Shown one piece after another: positions 34,762 to 44,351 of a DNA stretch of 64,000 bases. A model generated the notes under the pieces. The model was not told the origin of the DNA and did not search any database. It saw only the letters and a list, made by a program, of their open reading frames with translations. The stretch is from Roseibium sp. (GTDB taxonomy: Bacteria > Pseudomonadota > Alphaproteobacteria > Rhizobiales > Stappiaceae): contig JAEPNV010000001.1 in NCBI GenBank assembly GCA_017643215.1, positions 496,001 to 560,000 on the forward strand, written 5' to 3'. Position numbers and translations under genes: made by a program. Numbering within the stretch: the stretch's first letter is position 1; the number at the start of each line of letters is the position of its first letter.

Positions 34762-35163
34762 TTACTGCGTGGCGCCATCCGGTCCATACTGTGCCAGGTA
34801 AGCGATGACGTTGGCGCGGTCTTCTTCCTTGCGCAGCCCGGCAAAAGCCATTTTGCCTTTCGGAATCACGTCTCTCGGCTTGGTGAGATAGGCATCGAGC
34901 GTCTCATTGTCCCAAACCTTGCTTTCGGCTTCACCCATCTCGATCAAAGCGTTTGAATACTTGTACCCCTCGACGGCGCCCCACGCACGTCCAACCACTC
35001 CGTTGAGTTGCGGACCGACCTTGTTTTTGGCGTCTTCACCGACCGCATGACAGGCTTGGCACTTGCGGAACACCTTTTCGCCTGCGGCGGCGTCACCTTC
35101 GGCGTGAGCTTGAGCGGTCACTGCCAGCACCGCGGCACCGGCAATCATCAGCAATCGCTGCAT
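34762..35163 (-). CDS. Class I cytochrome c, c2/c550-like
   Basis: 133 residues from the ATG at 35163 (SD GAGGGAG). Sec signal 1-22 (MQRLLMIAGAAVLAVTAQAHA). Haem attachment motif CQACH at ~35-39, and the Met ligand in IPKGKMAFAGL. The size and the GPQLNGVVGRAWG segment match soluble periplasmic c2-type electron carriers that shuttle between the bc1 complex and oxidases. Single-gene unit with its own terminator. Confidence 0.92.
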   Translation of the reverse strand: MQRLLMIAGAAVLAVTAQAHAEGDAAAGEKVFRKCQACHAVGEDAKNKVGPQLNGVVGRAWGAVEGYKYSNALIEMGEAESKVWDNETLDAYLTKPRDVIPKGKMAFAGLRKEEDRANVIAYLAQYGPDGATQ

Positions 35164-35353
35164 TACAATCTCCCTCAATTCGAGCGCTGTGTGGCGCCCC
35201 GTATTAGACAACAAGAAATGACCGTCACTTACAAGGTTTGGTCACCGGGGGCGCCTTCATCAATTGGTCAAAGAACGCATCCGCCTGTCATCGGCCGAAC
35301 CGTGATCCGGCCGATGTGTGAGTCTACGCGCAGGTCTTGGACTTGGTTTTCAA

Positions 35354-36298
35354 TTAGCCGGCACGCGCTTCGCGTTGCGGTGTAAGCCACGTGTCTAGCC
35401 CAGCGTCCCAATAGGGTGACGGGCCGTAGAGATTGGCCAAAAAATCAATGAAAACACGCACTTTGGCCGGCAAGAACCGTCGGCTCGGATACACGGCGTA
35501 AAGTCCGACATCTTTCGATGCCCGGTATTGGGGCAGGACCAGACGCAAGCGGCCCTCGCGCAATTCCGGACCGATATCCCAGGTCGAGCGCAACGCGACC
35601 CCGACCCCGGACAAGACGCATTCCCGGACCACTTCACTGGAATTTGTTCGCACGGGTGCTTGGGTGCGCACGGTTTGAATGCCGTCTGGGCCGACGAGCC
35701 GCCAGGGATCCTGGTTCGCCGCGGCAAGACACAGGTGATTGTCCGCCAACTCGTCAATCGTCTGGGGTTCTCCCAACTGATCAAGATAGTCGGGCGACGC
35801 CACCAGAATGCGGTGAACGGGCGCGAGCCGGCGGGCGACGAGGCTGGAATCGGACAGTTCGGCGATCCGGATCGCAAGATCATAGCCGTCGCCGACGATG
35901 TCGACAAACCCGTCATCGAGGTCGAGGCTGACCGAAATGTCCGGATTGGCGGCAAGAAACTGACCGAGATGCGGCGCAATGTGCAAACGGCCAAAGGACG
36001 TCGGCGCGGCGACCTTTAAAACTCCGCGCGCCTGGGCCGATCCGCGCGAGACGAAGGTTTCCGCTTCCTCCACCGATGCAAGGATGGCAATCACGCGCTC
36101 GTAAAAGCCTTGTCCGGCTTCCGTCATGGCGATCTGCCGGGTCGTGCGCTGCAAAAGCCGCGTTCCGAGCTTGTCTTCAAGCCGGCGGATCCGTTTGGAC
36201 ACAACAGCCGGTGAGAGGTTCATTTCGCGTCCCGCGGCCGACATGCTTCCAGCGCTGACGACGCGTGCGAAAATTTCCATGTCTGTCAGATTGCTCAT
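35354..36298 (-). CDS. LysR-family regulator divergent from glcDEF
   Basis: 314 residues from the ATG at 36298. N-terminal helix-turn-helix MEIFARVVSAGSMSAAGREM followed by LSPAVVSKRIRRLEDKLG. The effector domain has LKVAAPTSFGRLHIAPHL and DLAIRIAELSDSSLVARRL, the pattern of the CrgA/AaeR-like clade. It is divergent from glcD with 167 bp between starts, so the glycolate oxidase operon is the first candidate target. Its effector is unknown. Confidence 0.88.
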   Translation of the reverse strand: MSNLTDMEIFARVVSAGSMSAAGREMNLSPAVVSKRIRRLEDKLGTRLLQRTTRQIAMTEAGQGFYERVIAILASVEEAETFVSRGSAQARGVLKVAAPTSFGRLHIAPHLGQFLAANPDISVSLDLDDGFVDIVGDGYDLAIRIAELSDSSLVARRLAPVHRILVASPDYLDQLGEPQTIDELADNHLCLAAANQDPWRLVGPDGIQTVRTQAPVRTNSSEVVRECVLSGVGVALRSTWDIGPELREGRLRLVLPQYRASKDVGLYAVYPSRRFLPAKVRVFIDFLANLYGPSPYWDAGLDTWLTPQREARAG

Positions 36299-36465
36299 TT
36301 TCAACCGTCCGGAACTATTATTATAGCTGATCTGGCATATCGCCCGGGCCGTAGTTTTGGCACACTGGGACCCCGGAAAAATGCCACACTTACCCACATC
36401 CGACGCTTTTACGCCGCAAGGTTGACATCGGATCACTGAAAATCGGGACGGGAAAGGAAATCAGC

Positions 36466-37962
36466 ATGACGGCGATTGCAATGCCGGAACCGGACGCGCA
36501 TGTGATTGCGCGCCGTGTCGAGATTGTCAAAGCCTTGCAGGCGATTGTCCCCGGCGAGGGCGTCATCCACGAAGAAACGCAAATGCGGCCCTATGAGACG
36601 GATGCCTTGACAGCCTACTGTCAGATGCCGCTGATCGTCGTGTTGCCCGAAACGGTCGAACAGGTCTCGGCGATTCTGAAATACTGCCATGAAAACGACG
36701 TCAAGGTGGTGCCCCGCGGCGCGGGCACATCGCTGTCGGGGGGCGCGCTTCCCTTGGCCGACGGTGTCTTGATGTCGATGATGAAGTTCAATCAGGTGCT
36801 GGACATCGATTTCGACAACCGGGCCGTCGTGGTCCAGCCGGGGGTGACAAATCTTGGCATCACCCGCGCGGTCGAACACGAAGGCTTTTACTACGCGCCC
36901 GATCCCTCGTCGCAGATCGCCTGCTCCATCGGTGGCAACATCGCGGAGAACTCCGGTGGCGTCCACTGCCTGAAATACGGTCTGACAACCAACAACGTGC
37001 TGGGGCTTGAAATGGTGCTGATGACCGGCGAGGTCATCCGCCTTGGTGGCAAGCACCTGGACAGCGAAGGCTACGATCTGCTTGGTCTCATGACAGGGTC
37101 CGAAGGGCTTTTGGGCGTGGTGACCGAGGTTACTGTCCGGATCCTGCAAAAGCCGGAAACGGCCCGGGCGCTTTTGATCGGCTTCCCGTCCAGCGAGGAC
37201 GGCGGCCGGTGTGTCGCCGACATTATCGGTGCCGGGATCATCCCGGGCGGCATGGAAATGATGGACAAGTTGGCGATCGATGCGGCGGAGGATTTTGCCA
37301 ATGCCGGCTATCCGCGCGATGTCGACGCCTTGCTGATTGTCGAGCTGGACGGGCCGGAAGCCGAGGTCGACCATCTTCTGGAACGCGTGGTCGAGATCGC
37401 GAACGCCAACAACGCGAGCCATTTGCGGACGTCCGAGACCGAAGAGGAGCGCTTGACCTTCTGGGCGGGCCGCAAGGCCGCATTCCCGGCGGTTGGGCGG
37501 ATCTCACCCGACTACCTTTGCATGGACGGAACGATTCCGCGCCGGGAGCTGCCCAAGGTTCTCGCCGGCATGCGGGACCTTTCTGAAAAACATGGGCTGC
37601 GTGTCGCCAACGTGTTTCATGCCGGCGACGGCAATCTGCATCCGCTGATCCTTTATGACGCGAACAAGCCGGGTGAACTCGACGCCGCCGAGGCGTTTGG
37701 CGCTGATATCCTGCGCCTTTGCGTCGAGGTTGGCGGGGTTTTGACCGGCGAGCACGGCGTCGGGATCGAAAAGCGCGATCTGATGACAGACATGTTCTCA
37801 GAAGACGATCTCAAACAGCAGCAGCGGGTTAAATGCGCGTTTGACGAGAAGCATCTGCTTAATCCGGGAAAGGTGTTTCCGGTCCTCCACCGCTGCGCCG
37901 AGCTCGGCAAGATGCATGTCCACAAGGGTCAACTGCCGTTTCCGGACATTCCCCGATTCTAA
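36466..37962 (+). CDS. glcD: Glycolate oxidase subunit GlcD (FAD-linked)
   Basis: 498 residues. The FAD-binding PCMH domain has VVPRGAGTSLSGGALPLADG and GGNIAENSGGVHCLKYG. The C-terminal FAD-oxidase domain has NVFHAGDGNLHPLILYD and GGVLTGEHGVGIEKRD. It oxidises glycolate (or D-lactate) to the keto acid on the inner face of the membrane, with GlcE and GlcF. SD GGAAAGGAA precedes the ATG at 36466. First gene of glcDEF. Confidence 0.95.
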   Translation: MTAIAMPEPDAHVIARRVEIVKALQAIVPGEGVIHEETQMRPYETDALTAYCQMPLIVVLPETVEQVSAILKYCHENDVKVVPRGAGTSLSGGALPLADGVLMSMMKFNQVLDIDFDNRAVVVQPGVTNLGITRAVEHEGFYYAPDPSSQIACSIGGNIAENSGGVHCLKYGLTTNNVLGLEMVLMTGEVIRLGGKHLDSEGYDLLGLMTGSEGLLGVVTEVTVRILQKPETARALLIGFPSSEDGGRCVADIIGAGIIPGGMEMMDKLAIDAAEDFANAGYPRDVDALLIVELDGPEAEVDHLLERVVEIANANNASHLRTSETEEERLTFWAGRKAAFPAVGRISPDYLCMDGTIPRRELPKVLAGMRDLSEKHGLRVANVFHAGDGNLHPLILYDANKPGELDAAEAFGADILRLCVEVGGVLTGEHGVGIEKRDLMTDMFSEDDLKQQQRVKCAFDEKHLLNPGKVFPVLHRCAELGKMHVHKGQLPFPDIPRF

Positions 37963-37994
37963 CACTGTATGGGCCGGAAGGCCTGGGAGATCTT

Positions 37995-39185
37995 ATGGAC
38001 GCGATACTGAAACCGCGCGATGCAAAGGACACCTGCGAGGCGGTGAAATGGGCGGCGGCAGAGGAAACACCGCTGGAAGTCCTCGGCTCGGGGTCAAAGA
38101 AGGCACTTGGACGGCCGGTGCAATCGGCGCATGTGCTGGACATGTCGGACGTGTCCGGCGTGGAGGTGTATGAACCCGCCGAACTGGTTCTGACCGTCAG
38201 GGCCGGAACGCCGCTGGCCGAAGTCGAGAAGCTGGTTTCAGACAGTGGCCAGGAACTGTCGTTCGAACCGATGGACTATGGCCCGTTGCTCGGCGCGGAA
38301 ACCGGCAAAGGGACCATCGGCGGCGTCTTGGCGACGAACCTGTCTGGCCCGCGCCGGATCAAGGCAGGTGCCGCGCGTGACCATATATTGGGACTTGAGG
38401 CGGTTTCGGGCCGCGGCGAAATCTTCAATTCCGGCGGGCGGGTCGTCAAGAACGTCACCGGTTACGACCTTCCGCGTGCGCTGTGTGGCTCGTGGGGAAC
38501 GCTCGCGGTCGCAACGACCTTGACCCTGAAGGTCAATCCCAAGCCTGAAATGGCAACGACCTTTGTTCTTGAGGGTCTTGGCGACGAGGCCGCGATCAAC
38601 GTCCTGTGCCAGGCCATGGGATCATCTGCGGAAGTCTCTGGCGCGGCGCATCTGCCGGACGGCCACGACGGCGGCCCGGCGCGGACCTTGTTACGGCTTG
38701 AAGGTTTCAAGGCTTCGGTGGACTACCGGTTCAAGGCGCTGCAATCACTGCTGTCCCCCTTCGGTGCTGCTGGCCGGATTGATGGCGAACCATCGGACGC
38801 GTTGTGGCAATCGGTCCGCGATGTGACTGTGTTTGCCGGCAAGACCACACCGGTCTGGCGGGTGTCCATTGCGCCCACCGCCGGCCCGGCGTTTGTCTCC
38901 ACCTTGCGCGAGAGCACGGATGTCGATGTCTATTATGACTGGAGCGGGGGCCTCGTCTGGCTGTCGTGCCAGGACGGAAACGTGCATGATGCCGAAATCC
39001 GCGCCGCCGTCTCGGCGGTTGGAGGCGGACACGCGACCTTGATCCGCGCGGATTCGTCGATCCGCACATCGGTCGCGGTTTTCGAACCGCAGGATGCTGC
39101 GCTTGCGGCGTTGACGCGTCGGATCAAAAGCCAGTTCGATCCGCACGGGATCTTGAGCCCCGGCCGCATGGTGGCTGGCAACTGA
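37995..39185 (+). CDS. glcE: Glycolate oxidase subunit GlcE
   Basis: 396 residues. A second, degenerate FAD-binding subunit: PLEVLGSGSKKALGRP, then GAETGKGTIGGVLATNLSGPRR, and ending FDPHGILSPGRMVAGN. It starts 32 bp after glcD with GGGAGATCTT upstream. It is needed for assembly of the active GlcDEF enzyme. Confidence 0.94.
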   Translation: MDAILKPRDAKDTCEAVKWAAAEETPLEVLGSGSKKALGRPVQSAHVLDMSDVSGVEVYEPAELVLTVRAGTPLAEVEKLVSDSGQELSFEPMDYGPLLGAETGKGTIGGVLATNLSGPRRIKAGAARDHILGLEAVSGRGEIFNSGGRVVKNVTGYDLPRALCGSWGTLAVATTLTLKVNPKPEMATTFVLEGLGDEAAINVLCQAMGSSAEVSGAAHLPDGHDGGPARTLLRLEGFKASVDYRFKALQSLLSPFGAAGRIDGEPSDALWQSVRDVTVFAGKTTPVWRVSIAPTAGPAFVSTLRESTDVDVYYDWSGGLVWLSCQDGNVHDAEIRAAVSAVGGGHATLIRADSSIRTSVAVFEPQDAALAALTRRIKSQFDPHGILSPGRMVAGN

Positions 39186-39372
39186 CGCGATGTATGAGCC
39201 GGGGTACAACGTGAATTGTAAGACCTGGTTCGTGGAAAAAATCGGCGGCGATTTAGTGCAAAAAAGCAAAAATGCTTCCACGCGGCCCCTTCTTGTGCAG
39301 GCCGAACGCAGCCCCTACGATCAATGGCAATAAGGGCGGCGGGCGCACCTGCGTAAATGCATATGGGACGGC

Positions 39373-40704
39373 ATGCAGACCAATTTCACAGCCGAACAGC
39401 TCCAGGACAGCCACACAGCGGAATCTGAAAAGATCCTTCGCAAATGTGTGCATTGCGGATTTTGCACCGCCACCTGTCCCACTTTTGCCCTTCTGGGCGA
39501 TGAACTGGACAGTCCGCGCGGGCGCATCTACCTCATCAAGGACATGCTGGAAAACGACAAGCCGGCGGACGACAAGGTGGTCAAGCATATCGACCGCTGC
39601 CTGTCCTGCTTGTCCTGCATGACCACATGTCCGTCCGGCGTAAACTACATGCATCTGGTCGATCATGCCCGTGCGCATATCGAAAAGACCTATAAACGGC
39701 CGTTCGCCGACCGGATGCTGCGGGAAATCCTGGCTTTTGTGCTTCCCTATCCGGGCAGGTTCCGTCTGGCGCTGGTCGGTGCGTTTTTCGCCCGTCCCTT
39801 TGCAGGGCTATTGAAACGCGCCGGCGGGCCGCTGGCGAAAATGGGCGCCATGCTGGAGTTGGCCCCGGCAACTGCGCCGATCCGGAGCGGGTCAGAAAAG
39901 CCCGGCACCCACAAGGCCATGACGCCTGAACGCAAGGGCCGGGTCGCCATCCTGTCCGGCTGCGCCCAGCCGGTTCTGAAGCCGTCGATCAACGACGCGA
40001 CGATCCGGTTGTTGACCCGGGCTGGCTATGAGGTCGTGCTGCCGAAGGGCGAGGTATGTTGCGGCGCGCTCGTCCATCACATGGGCAAGGAAGAGGCCGC
40101 CCTCGAAAACGCCCGCCGCAATGTCGATGCCTGGACCCGGGAGATGGAAGGCGAGGGCCTTGATGCGGTTCTGATCACCGCGTCGGGCTGCGGCACGACG
40201 ATCAAAGACTACGGCTTCATGCTGCGCGACAATCCCGCCTACGCAGACAAGGCCGCCCGGGTGTCGGACCTGACCCGCGACATCACCGAATTTCTGACCG
40301 GCGTCGATCTGGGTCTTCCGCGTGTTCATCCGGAGCTGACGGTCGCCTATCACTCTGCCTGCTCCATGCAGCATGGCCAGAAAATCACCCGTCAGCCAAA
40401 AGATCTTCTGAAGGCCGCCGGCTTCAAAGTCAAAGATGTTCCCGAAGGACATTTATGCTGCGGATCGGCAGGAACTTACAACATACTCCAGCCGGAGATC
40501 GCCACCCGCCTGCGCGAGCGCAAGGTGGCGAACATCGAACGAACCAATCCGGACCTGATTGCGACCGGAAACATTGGCTGCATGACCCAGATCGGTCTGG
40601 GCACTGGCCTGCCGATCATTCACACGGCGGAGCTGCTTGACTGGATCTATGGCGGACCGGTGCCGGAAGCACTGGAGGAACGGCGGGACCTGTTGGCCGG
40701 CTGA
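39373..40704 (+). CDS. glcF: Glycolate oxidase iron-sulfur subunit GlcF
   Basis: 443 residues. Two ferredoxin-type 4Fe-4S motifs, CVHCGFCTATCP (~25-36) and CLSCLSCMTTCP (~76-87), followed by two CCG domains, each with a CCG core (CCGALVHH and CCGSAGTYN). It carries electrons from the flavin subunits to the quinone pool. A 187-bp gap separates it from glcE, wider than the glcD-glcE gap, with no visible terminator. Confidence 0.95.
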   Translation: MQTNFTAEQLQDSHTAESEKILRKCVHCGFCTATCPTFALLGDELDSPRGRIYLIKDMLENDKPADDKVVKHIDRCLSCLSCMTTCPSGVNYMHLVDHARAHIEKTYKRPFADRMLREILAFVLPYPGRFRLALVGAFFARPFAGLLKRAGGPLAKMGAMLELAPATAPIRSGSEKPGTHKAMTPERKGRVAILSGCAQPVLKPSINDATIRLLTRAGYEVVLPKGEVCCGALVHHMGKEEAALENARRNVDAWTREMEGEGLDAVLITASGCGTTIKDYGFMLRDNPAYADKAARVSDLTRDITEFLTGVDLGLPRVHPELTVAYHSACSMQHGQKITRQPKDLLKAAGFKVKDVPEGHLCCGSAGTYNILQPEIATRLRERKVANIERTNPDLIATGNIGCMTQIGLGTGLPIIHTAELLDWIYGGPVPEALEERRDLLAG

Positions 40705-40782
40705 CGATCGGGTGAAACGGACCGCGGCCGGAAGGGTGCGCCGCGATCCTATCCCCGCACGTCGGGCAGAGCCTCTCGACCG

Positions 40783-41574
40783 TCAGATCACGTGGACCGT
40801 GGCACCGACGCGAACCCGCTCGTAGAGATCGACAACATCCTCGTTGCGCATGCGGATACATCCCGATGACACGGCATGACCGATCGTCCAGGGCTCGTTC
40901 GAACCGTGGATGCGGTAGAGCGTCGAACCCAGATAAAGCGCCCGTGCCCCCATCGGATTGTTAGGTCCGCCCGGCATGAATTTCGGCAAGTCGGGCCGGC
41001 GCTTGCGCATGGCCGCCGGCGGCCGCCAATCCGGCCACTCCGCTTTTCGCGTGACCTTGTGGCTGCCCGCCCATTCAAAGCCCGGCTTTCCGACGCCCAC
41101 GCCGTAACGCCGGGCCGTACCATCGTTCTGGACCAGAAACAAAAAGCGCGCATTGGTGTCGATCACGATCGTTCCCGGTTTATGCGGACCGGCGTAGTCG
41201 ACGATGGCTGGCAGGAACTGAGGTGCAATCTTCCGTTGCCGTTGTTGCTGGAGGCGGCGAGGCTCTGGTGCCGCTTGCCGACGAGAAACCCGTTGCGGGC
41301 GGAGCCAGACGCCGTTGCGGGTGGCTTGGCGGGCCGGAGCCTGGCGGGCGTTGCGCGTATTGGGCGCCCGCAATTGCATCACCCAGGGTTCGGTCAGGTT
41401 CGGGCTTAGAACAAGCGGCGGCGGTGCGACCTGGCCGGCTTGGGCCGGGGCGGAGGCACCAGCGCCGCTGAAGACCGCCGGCATCACCATGGCCAGCAAG
41501 GCACACATACGCGTGCGCCTGGTTTTCCACGTGAACAAAGAACCACCCACCACCATCGCCTCCGCAGATCGCAT
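40783..41574 (-). CDS. L,D-transpeptidase (YkuD domain)
   Basis: 263 residues. An N-terminal hydrophobic signal/anchor (~20-45, MCALLAMVMPAVFSGAGA), a basic Pro/Gln/Arg-rich linker, and a C-terminal YkuD catalytic domain (~125-263). Active-site pattern: His in YRIHGSNEP and the nucleophile Cys in HAVSSGCIRM. It would form 3-3 cross-links in peptidoglycan or attach outer-membrane proteins to it. Possible starts are the ATGs at 41574 and 41556. It converges on glcF. Confidence 0.92.
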   Translation of the reverse strand: MRSAEAMVVGGSLFTWKTRRTRMCALLAMVMPAVFSGAGASAPAQAGQVAPPPLVLSPNLTEPWVMQLRAPNTRNARQAPARQATRNGVWLRPQRVSRRQAAPEPRRLQQQRQRKIAPQFLPAIVDYAGPHKPGTIVIDTNARFLFLVQNDGTARRYGVGVGKPGFEWAGSHKVTRKAEWPDWRPPAAMRKRRPDLPKFMPGGPNNPMGARALYLGSTLYRIHGSNEPWTIGHAVSSGCIRMRNEDVVDLYERVRVGATVHVI

Positions 41575-41778
41575 GTCGCCGCGTTTAAAGATCTGGAAAG
41601 GATGCTACGGATGACTTCGTAGTTGATAGTGAACACTGAGGCAGCAGAGAGATATATCTCGGTTTATAGTTACATTTGTCTTTTTATTTATGATTTATAT
41701 TTGGTTTCAGTTAATTAGATGCGCGCACGGGTGTTCTTGATCGGCTTTGATAAATCGATCGAAATCAGCACAATGTGG

Positions 41779-42492
41779 TTAACGGGCCAGCCGCCGGGCG
41801 TCCCGCGCAACGAGCGGCAGGATGGTTTCGATCTGACGCGCGGACATGCCGGGTTTGATCCGCGGATCATAGAGCATGTTCATCAGGATCTGGTCGAACA
41901 CCGTGAACCGGCTATGGCGGGATGTGTCGTTGAAGACCGAATGGGTCAGTTTCGCATCGTCGTTCATCGGACCCAGGCCTTGCAGGATTTCCTCGACAAG
42001 GCATCGGCGAAACAGGAACTCGCCTTCATCCGAGACAATGACGGCGGCCGACCTTTTGATGCCTTTCCGCCCGGACACGACCCGAACGAGACAGCGGCCG
42101 GGCACATCCGCGCGCGGATTTTTGTAGATGTCCCGCCGGACGACGTCGGCATACTGCGTGCGGTCGACAACATAGACTTCGAAATTGGCGCCATCCGACG
42201 ACGGCGCGAAATCCGTTTGCAGACCCTGGATTTTCCGGCCGATATCCCGAATGAACTTATGGACAACGGGACGGCGGTCCTGCCGCGCCAGATTGTGGAC
42301 GTAAAAGCGCACGGGCACCGTGTATTTCTTGACCAGATAAGGTCGCCAGCTCCAGGCCCGGTACTCAAGCCCGAAGACGGTCTTTTGAAAACCGTCCAAC
42401 AGCTCGTTGGTCGTGAACGTTGCCGCCAAGGCCGTCCGGACCGGAAAGACGCTGATCCATGAACATGCCAACAGACACAAAATGGCGCGCAT
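41779..42492 (-). CDS. DUF2927 family secreted protein
   Basis: 237 residues from the ATG at 42492, with a Sec signal of about 24 residues (MRAILCLLACSWISVFPVRTALA). Typical DUF2927 elements are RCLVRVVSGRKGI and the C-terminal block CLVEEILQGLGPMNDDA followed by HSVFNDT. Two Cys residues (R-C-L each time) could form a disulphide. The role is unknown. A 204-bp AT-rich gap with a GAGATATATCTC palindrome (41649-41660) separates it from the L,D-transpeptidase gene. Confidence 0.85.
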   Translation of the reverse strand: MRAILCLLACSWISVFPVRTALAATFTTNELLDGFQKTVFGLEYRAWSWRPYLVKKYTVPVRFYVHNLARQDRRPVVHKFIRDIGRKIQGLQTDFAPSSDGANFEVYVVDRTQYADVVRRDIYKNPRADVPGRCLVRVVSGRKGIKRSAAVIVSDEGEFLFRRCLVEEILQGLGPMNDDAKLTHSVFNDTSRHSRFTVFDQILMNMLYDPRIKPGMSARQIETILPLVARDARRLAR

Positions 42493-43005
42493 AGTGGACA
42501 CGTTCAGCACAATTCCTCTTCAGGTCGCTTTTTTCAGCAAACGGGACCGGATGGGCAATATCGGACGCGATCAGGGTCGCAGGTCAATCCTGCAGGAATC
42601 CTAACGGCATTGAAAGGTGCCAAACGGCCTGTCCGGCCAGATCGCCGATCGTTTGATGCACGCGGGTAACAGATCGGGACCGCAACGACGGGCGAAAGCT
42701 CCCGCGGCCTTGCGATCCGAATTCCCTGCAACGAAGAGTTCGCCGCCGATACGGGGTTGAATAAAACAGCGTGACCGCCGCACGGGCAGGCTTGGTCTTG
42801 TTACGTAACCATACCGGTGTCTACCCCTCTTCCAACACGGGCATTTGTGCCAGTATAGCCGTAGAGGAAGGCAAGAAATGATTTGTCCAAACGCCATAGA
42901 ACCCTGACAGCAAAGGAGGAAACCAATTATTTAAACATACCCGTTATAGATCGTCAGAACATCGCAAGGCGCTATCCAGCACACGAAAGAACGACGGGAG
43001 AGGGT
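42493..43005. other. Intergenic region between DUF2927 gene and cheZ-like gene
   Basis: Roughly 510 bp divergent region. A minus-strand ORF at 42601-42897 (98 codons) has no convincing start context and weaker third-position GC than its neighbours, so it is not called. The right third (42860-42970) is AT-rich and probably holds the cheZ promoter. No repeat or RNA gene seen. Confidence 0.5.
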
Positions 43006-43755
43006 ATGACCGCGGTCAGAAAGTCCTTTCGAGCCGAAAGCTTGATACGAATTCAGTCGGAGGCCAACGGCCATCCGGGGATGGCTGAGGAACGCCGTCA
43101 CGAGCAGTTGCTCGGCGAGATCGCGTCCGTGCGGCATCTGATCAAAAACAATGCCGGCCAACAACCGGCCTTCGACGCCGAAGCCGTCGGCGAGAAGTTC
43201 ATGAGCGAGTTTCGCAAGGAGCTGTCCGAGGCCGCGAAGCTCAAGGTCGAGTTGGACGCCATCTACGAGGCGATCGCCCAGACCAAGCAGGAAATCGCGA
43301 CCTTGCACCATACGACCGGGGCCGAGGGCGAGGAAATGACCCGGGTGACGAATGAGCTGGACGCCGTTGTGATGGGCACTGAAGGGGCAACGGAGTCCAT
43401 TCTGGCGGCCGCTGAGTACATCGATGAGACGGCCAACACCTTGTCGGCCCGAATCAGTGGCCAGGACGCCGAAATGGCCGGCGATATACAGGACCGTGTG
43501 GTTCAGATTTTCGAAGCCTGCAACTTCCAGGATTTGACCGGGCAGCGTATCACCAAGGTGGTGGGCACTTTGCGGTTCATCGAAGACCGGATCATCCAGA
43601 TGATGGACATCTGGGGCGGGATCGAAAGCTTCAAGGAGATCGAGGCGGAAATGCGCGCGGCGGCCGAAGGCGACGCTGCGCTCCTGAACGGTCCCGCGCT
43701 CGACAGCGACGTGAATGTCGCGACACAGGACGACATCGACGCGTTGTTCGCCTAG
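43006..43755 (+). CDS. cheZ: CheZ-like protein phosphatase
   Basis: 249 residues from the ATG at 43006 (SD GGGAGAGGG). Long helical hairpin. The catalytic Asp176 and Gln180 in NFQDLTGQRI match the D-x3-Q pair that dephosphorylates CheY-P. The C-terminal helix QDDIDALFA resembles the CheY-docking tail of CheZ. Alphaproteobacterial CheZ homologues are fairly diverse, so the true response-regulator partner is not certain. No other chemotaxis or flagellar genes are in the window, which makes this an orphan locus. Confidence 0.85.
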   Translation: MTAVRKSFRAESLIRIQSEANGHPGMAEERRHEQLLGEIASVRHLIKNNAGQQPAFDAEAVGEKFMSEFRKELSEAAKLKVELDAIYEAIAQTKQEIATLHHTTGAEGEEMTRVTNELDAVVMGTEGATESILAAAEYIDETANTLSARISGQDAEMAGDIQDRVVQIFEACNFQDLTGQRITKVVGTLRFIEDRIIQMMDIWGGIESFKEIEAEMRAAAEGDAALLNGPALDSDVNVATQDDIDALFA

Positions 43756-43834
43756 TCGAACCCAGTTTTCAATCACCGGCTACCAAGAACTGGCCCCGGA
43801 CCCGGCGCCTCAGACTGCTGACAAACCAGTTTAT

Positions 43835-44161
43835 CTTTCGCCAGTCATGCCCGGGCATGTCCCACCTCTGTCCGGTTCAGCTCAACAGTGGGATGGAGTT
43901 TGTAGACGGGAGCCCTCACCGTGCCGCCCCGGCCACCGAGCCGGGGCCCAGCACTTTGCGGAAGGAGCCGTTTTCCAAAATAAAATTCAGTAGTTGCTGG
44001 GTCCCGGACGGCCGCTGCGCGGCCTCCGGGAAAGCATAGAACTGCCGGTAGCCCCAATGCCAGATCGCATGTCCTTACCCGTTTTGGCCGCGCAAAGCGC
44101 AATTGGGTCAATGACATATGACTATGTCTGGATTTCAAACCGGACAGCAGTGGGCATGTCC
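43835..44161 (-). mobile_element. MITE-like repeat, copy 1
   Basis: About 327 bp related along its whole length, in inverted orientation, to the copy at 62556-62886 (by eye ~80-85% identical, with exact runs of 20-30 bases). The ends are inverted repeats around CTGCTGTCCGGTT (ACCTCTGTCCGGTT at the left end). Internal palindromes include the CGGACGGCCGCTGCGCGGCCTCCGG block near 44005 and a GC-rich CCCCGG/CCGGGG pair. It has no significant ORF conserved between copies. It lies between cheZ and a terminator at 44250. Confidence 0.75.
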
Positions 44162-44249
44162 TAAGTATCCATAACGCTCTGATTTTTTTGGATCCTCGGA
44201 ACCTTGTCCCAGGATGATGACGGAAAACCAGAGGTGTGCCGGCAATTTG

Positions 44250-44279
44250 AGGCCCCGGACACGGGGCCTTTTCCTTTTT
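44250..44279 (+). terminator. Intrinsic terminator downstream of cheZ and the MITE
   Basis: The stem AGGCCCCG / CGGGGCCT (44250-44257, 44262-44269) with a GACA loop is followed by a T-rich run to 44279. The nearest upstream plus-strand gene is cheZ, about 500 bp away, with the repeat element in between. It also insulates tag, whose GTG start is at 44352. Confidence 0.75.
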
Positions 44280-44351
44280 GGCGCCTGCGGCGATCCTCTT
44301 CACCATGGCCGAATGCTGATTCGGTCAAATCCAACGGCAAGGAGCAGAGGC

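Noticed and set aside
41649..41660. GAGATATATCTC palindrome near the L,D-transpeptidase promoter
   Set aside because: Short AT-rich palindrome without a second copy; noted only in the neighbouring gene entry.
42601..42897. 98-codon minus-strand ORF in the DUF2927-cheZ gap
   Set aside because: No Shine-Dalgarno, weak third-position GC and no recognisable motif; could be a decayed gene but support is too thin.
43845..44306. 153-codon minus ORF, similar in part to a plus ORF at 62551-62733
   Set aside because: The similarity is explained by the shared MITE; the frames are not maintained to the same ends and the product is Pro/Arg/Gly-rich.
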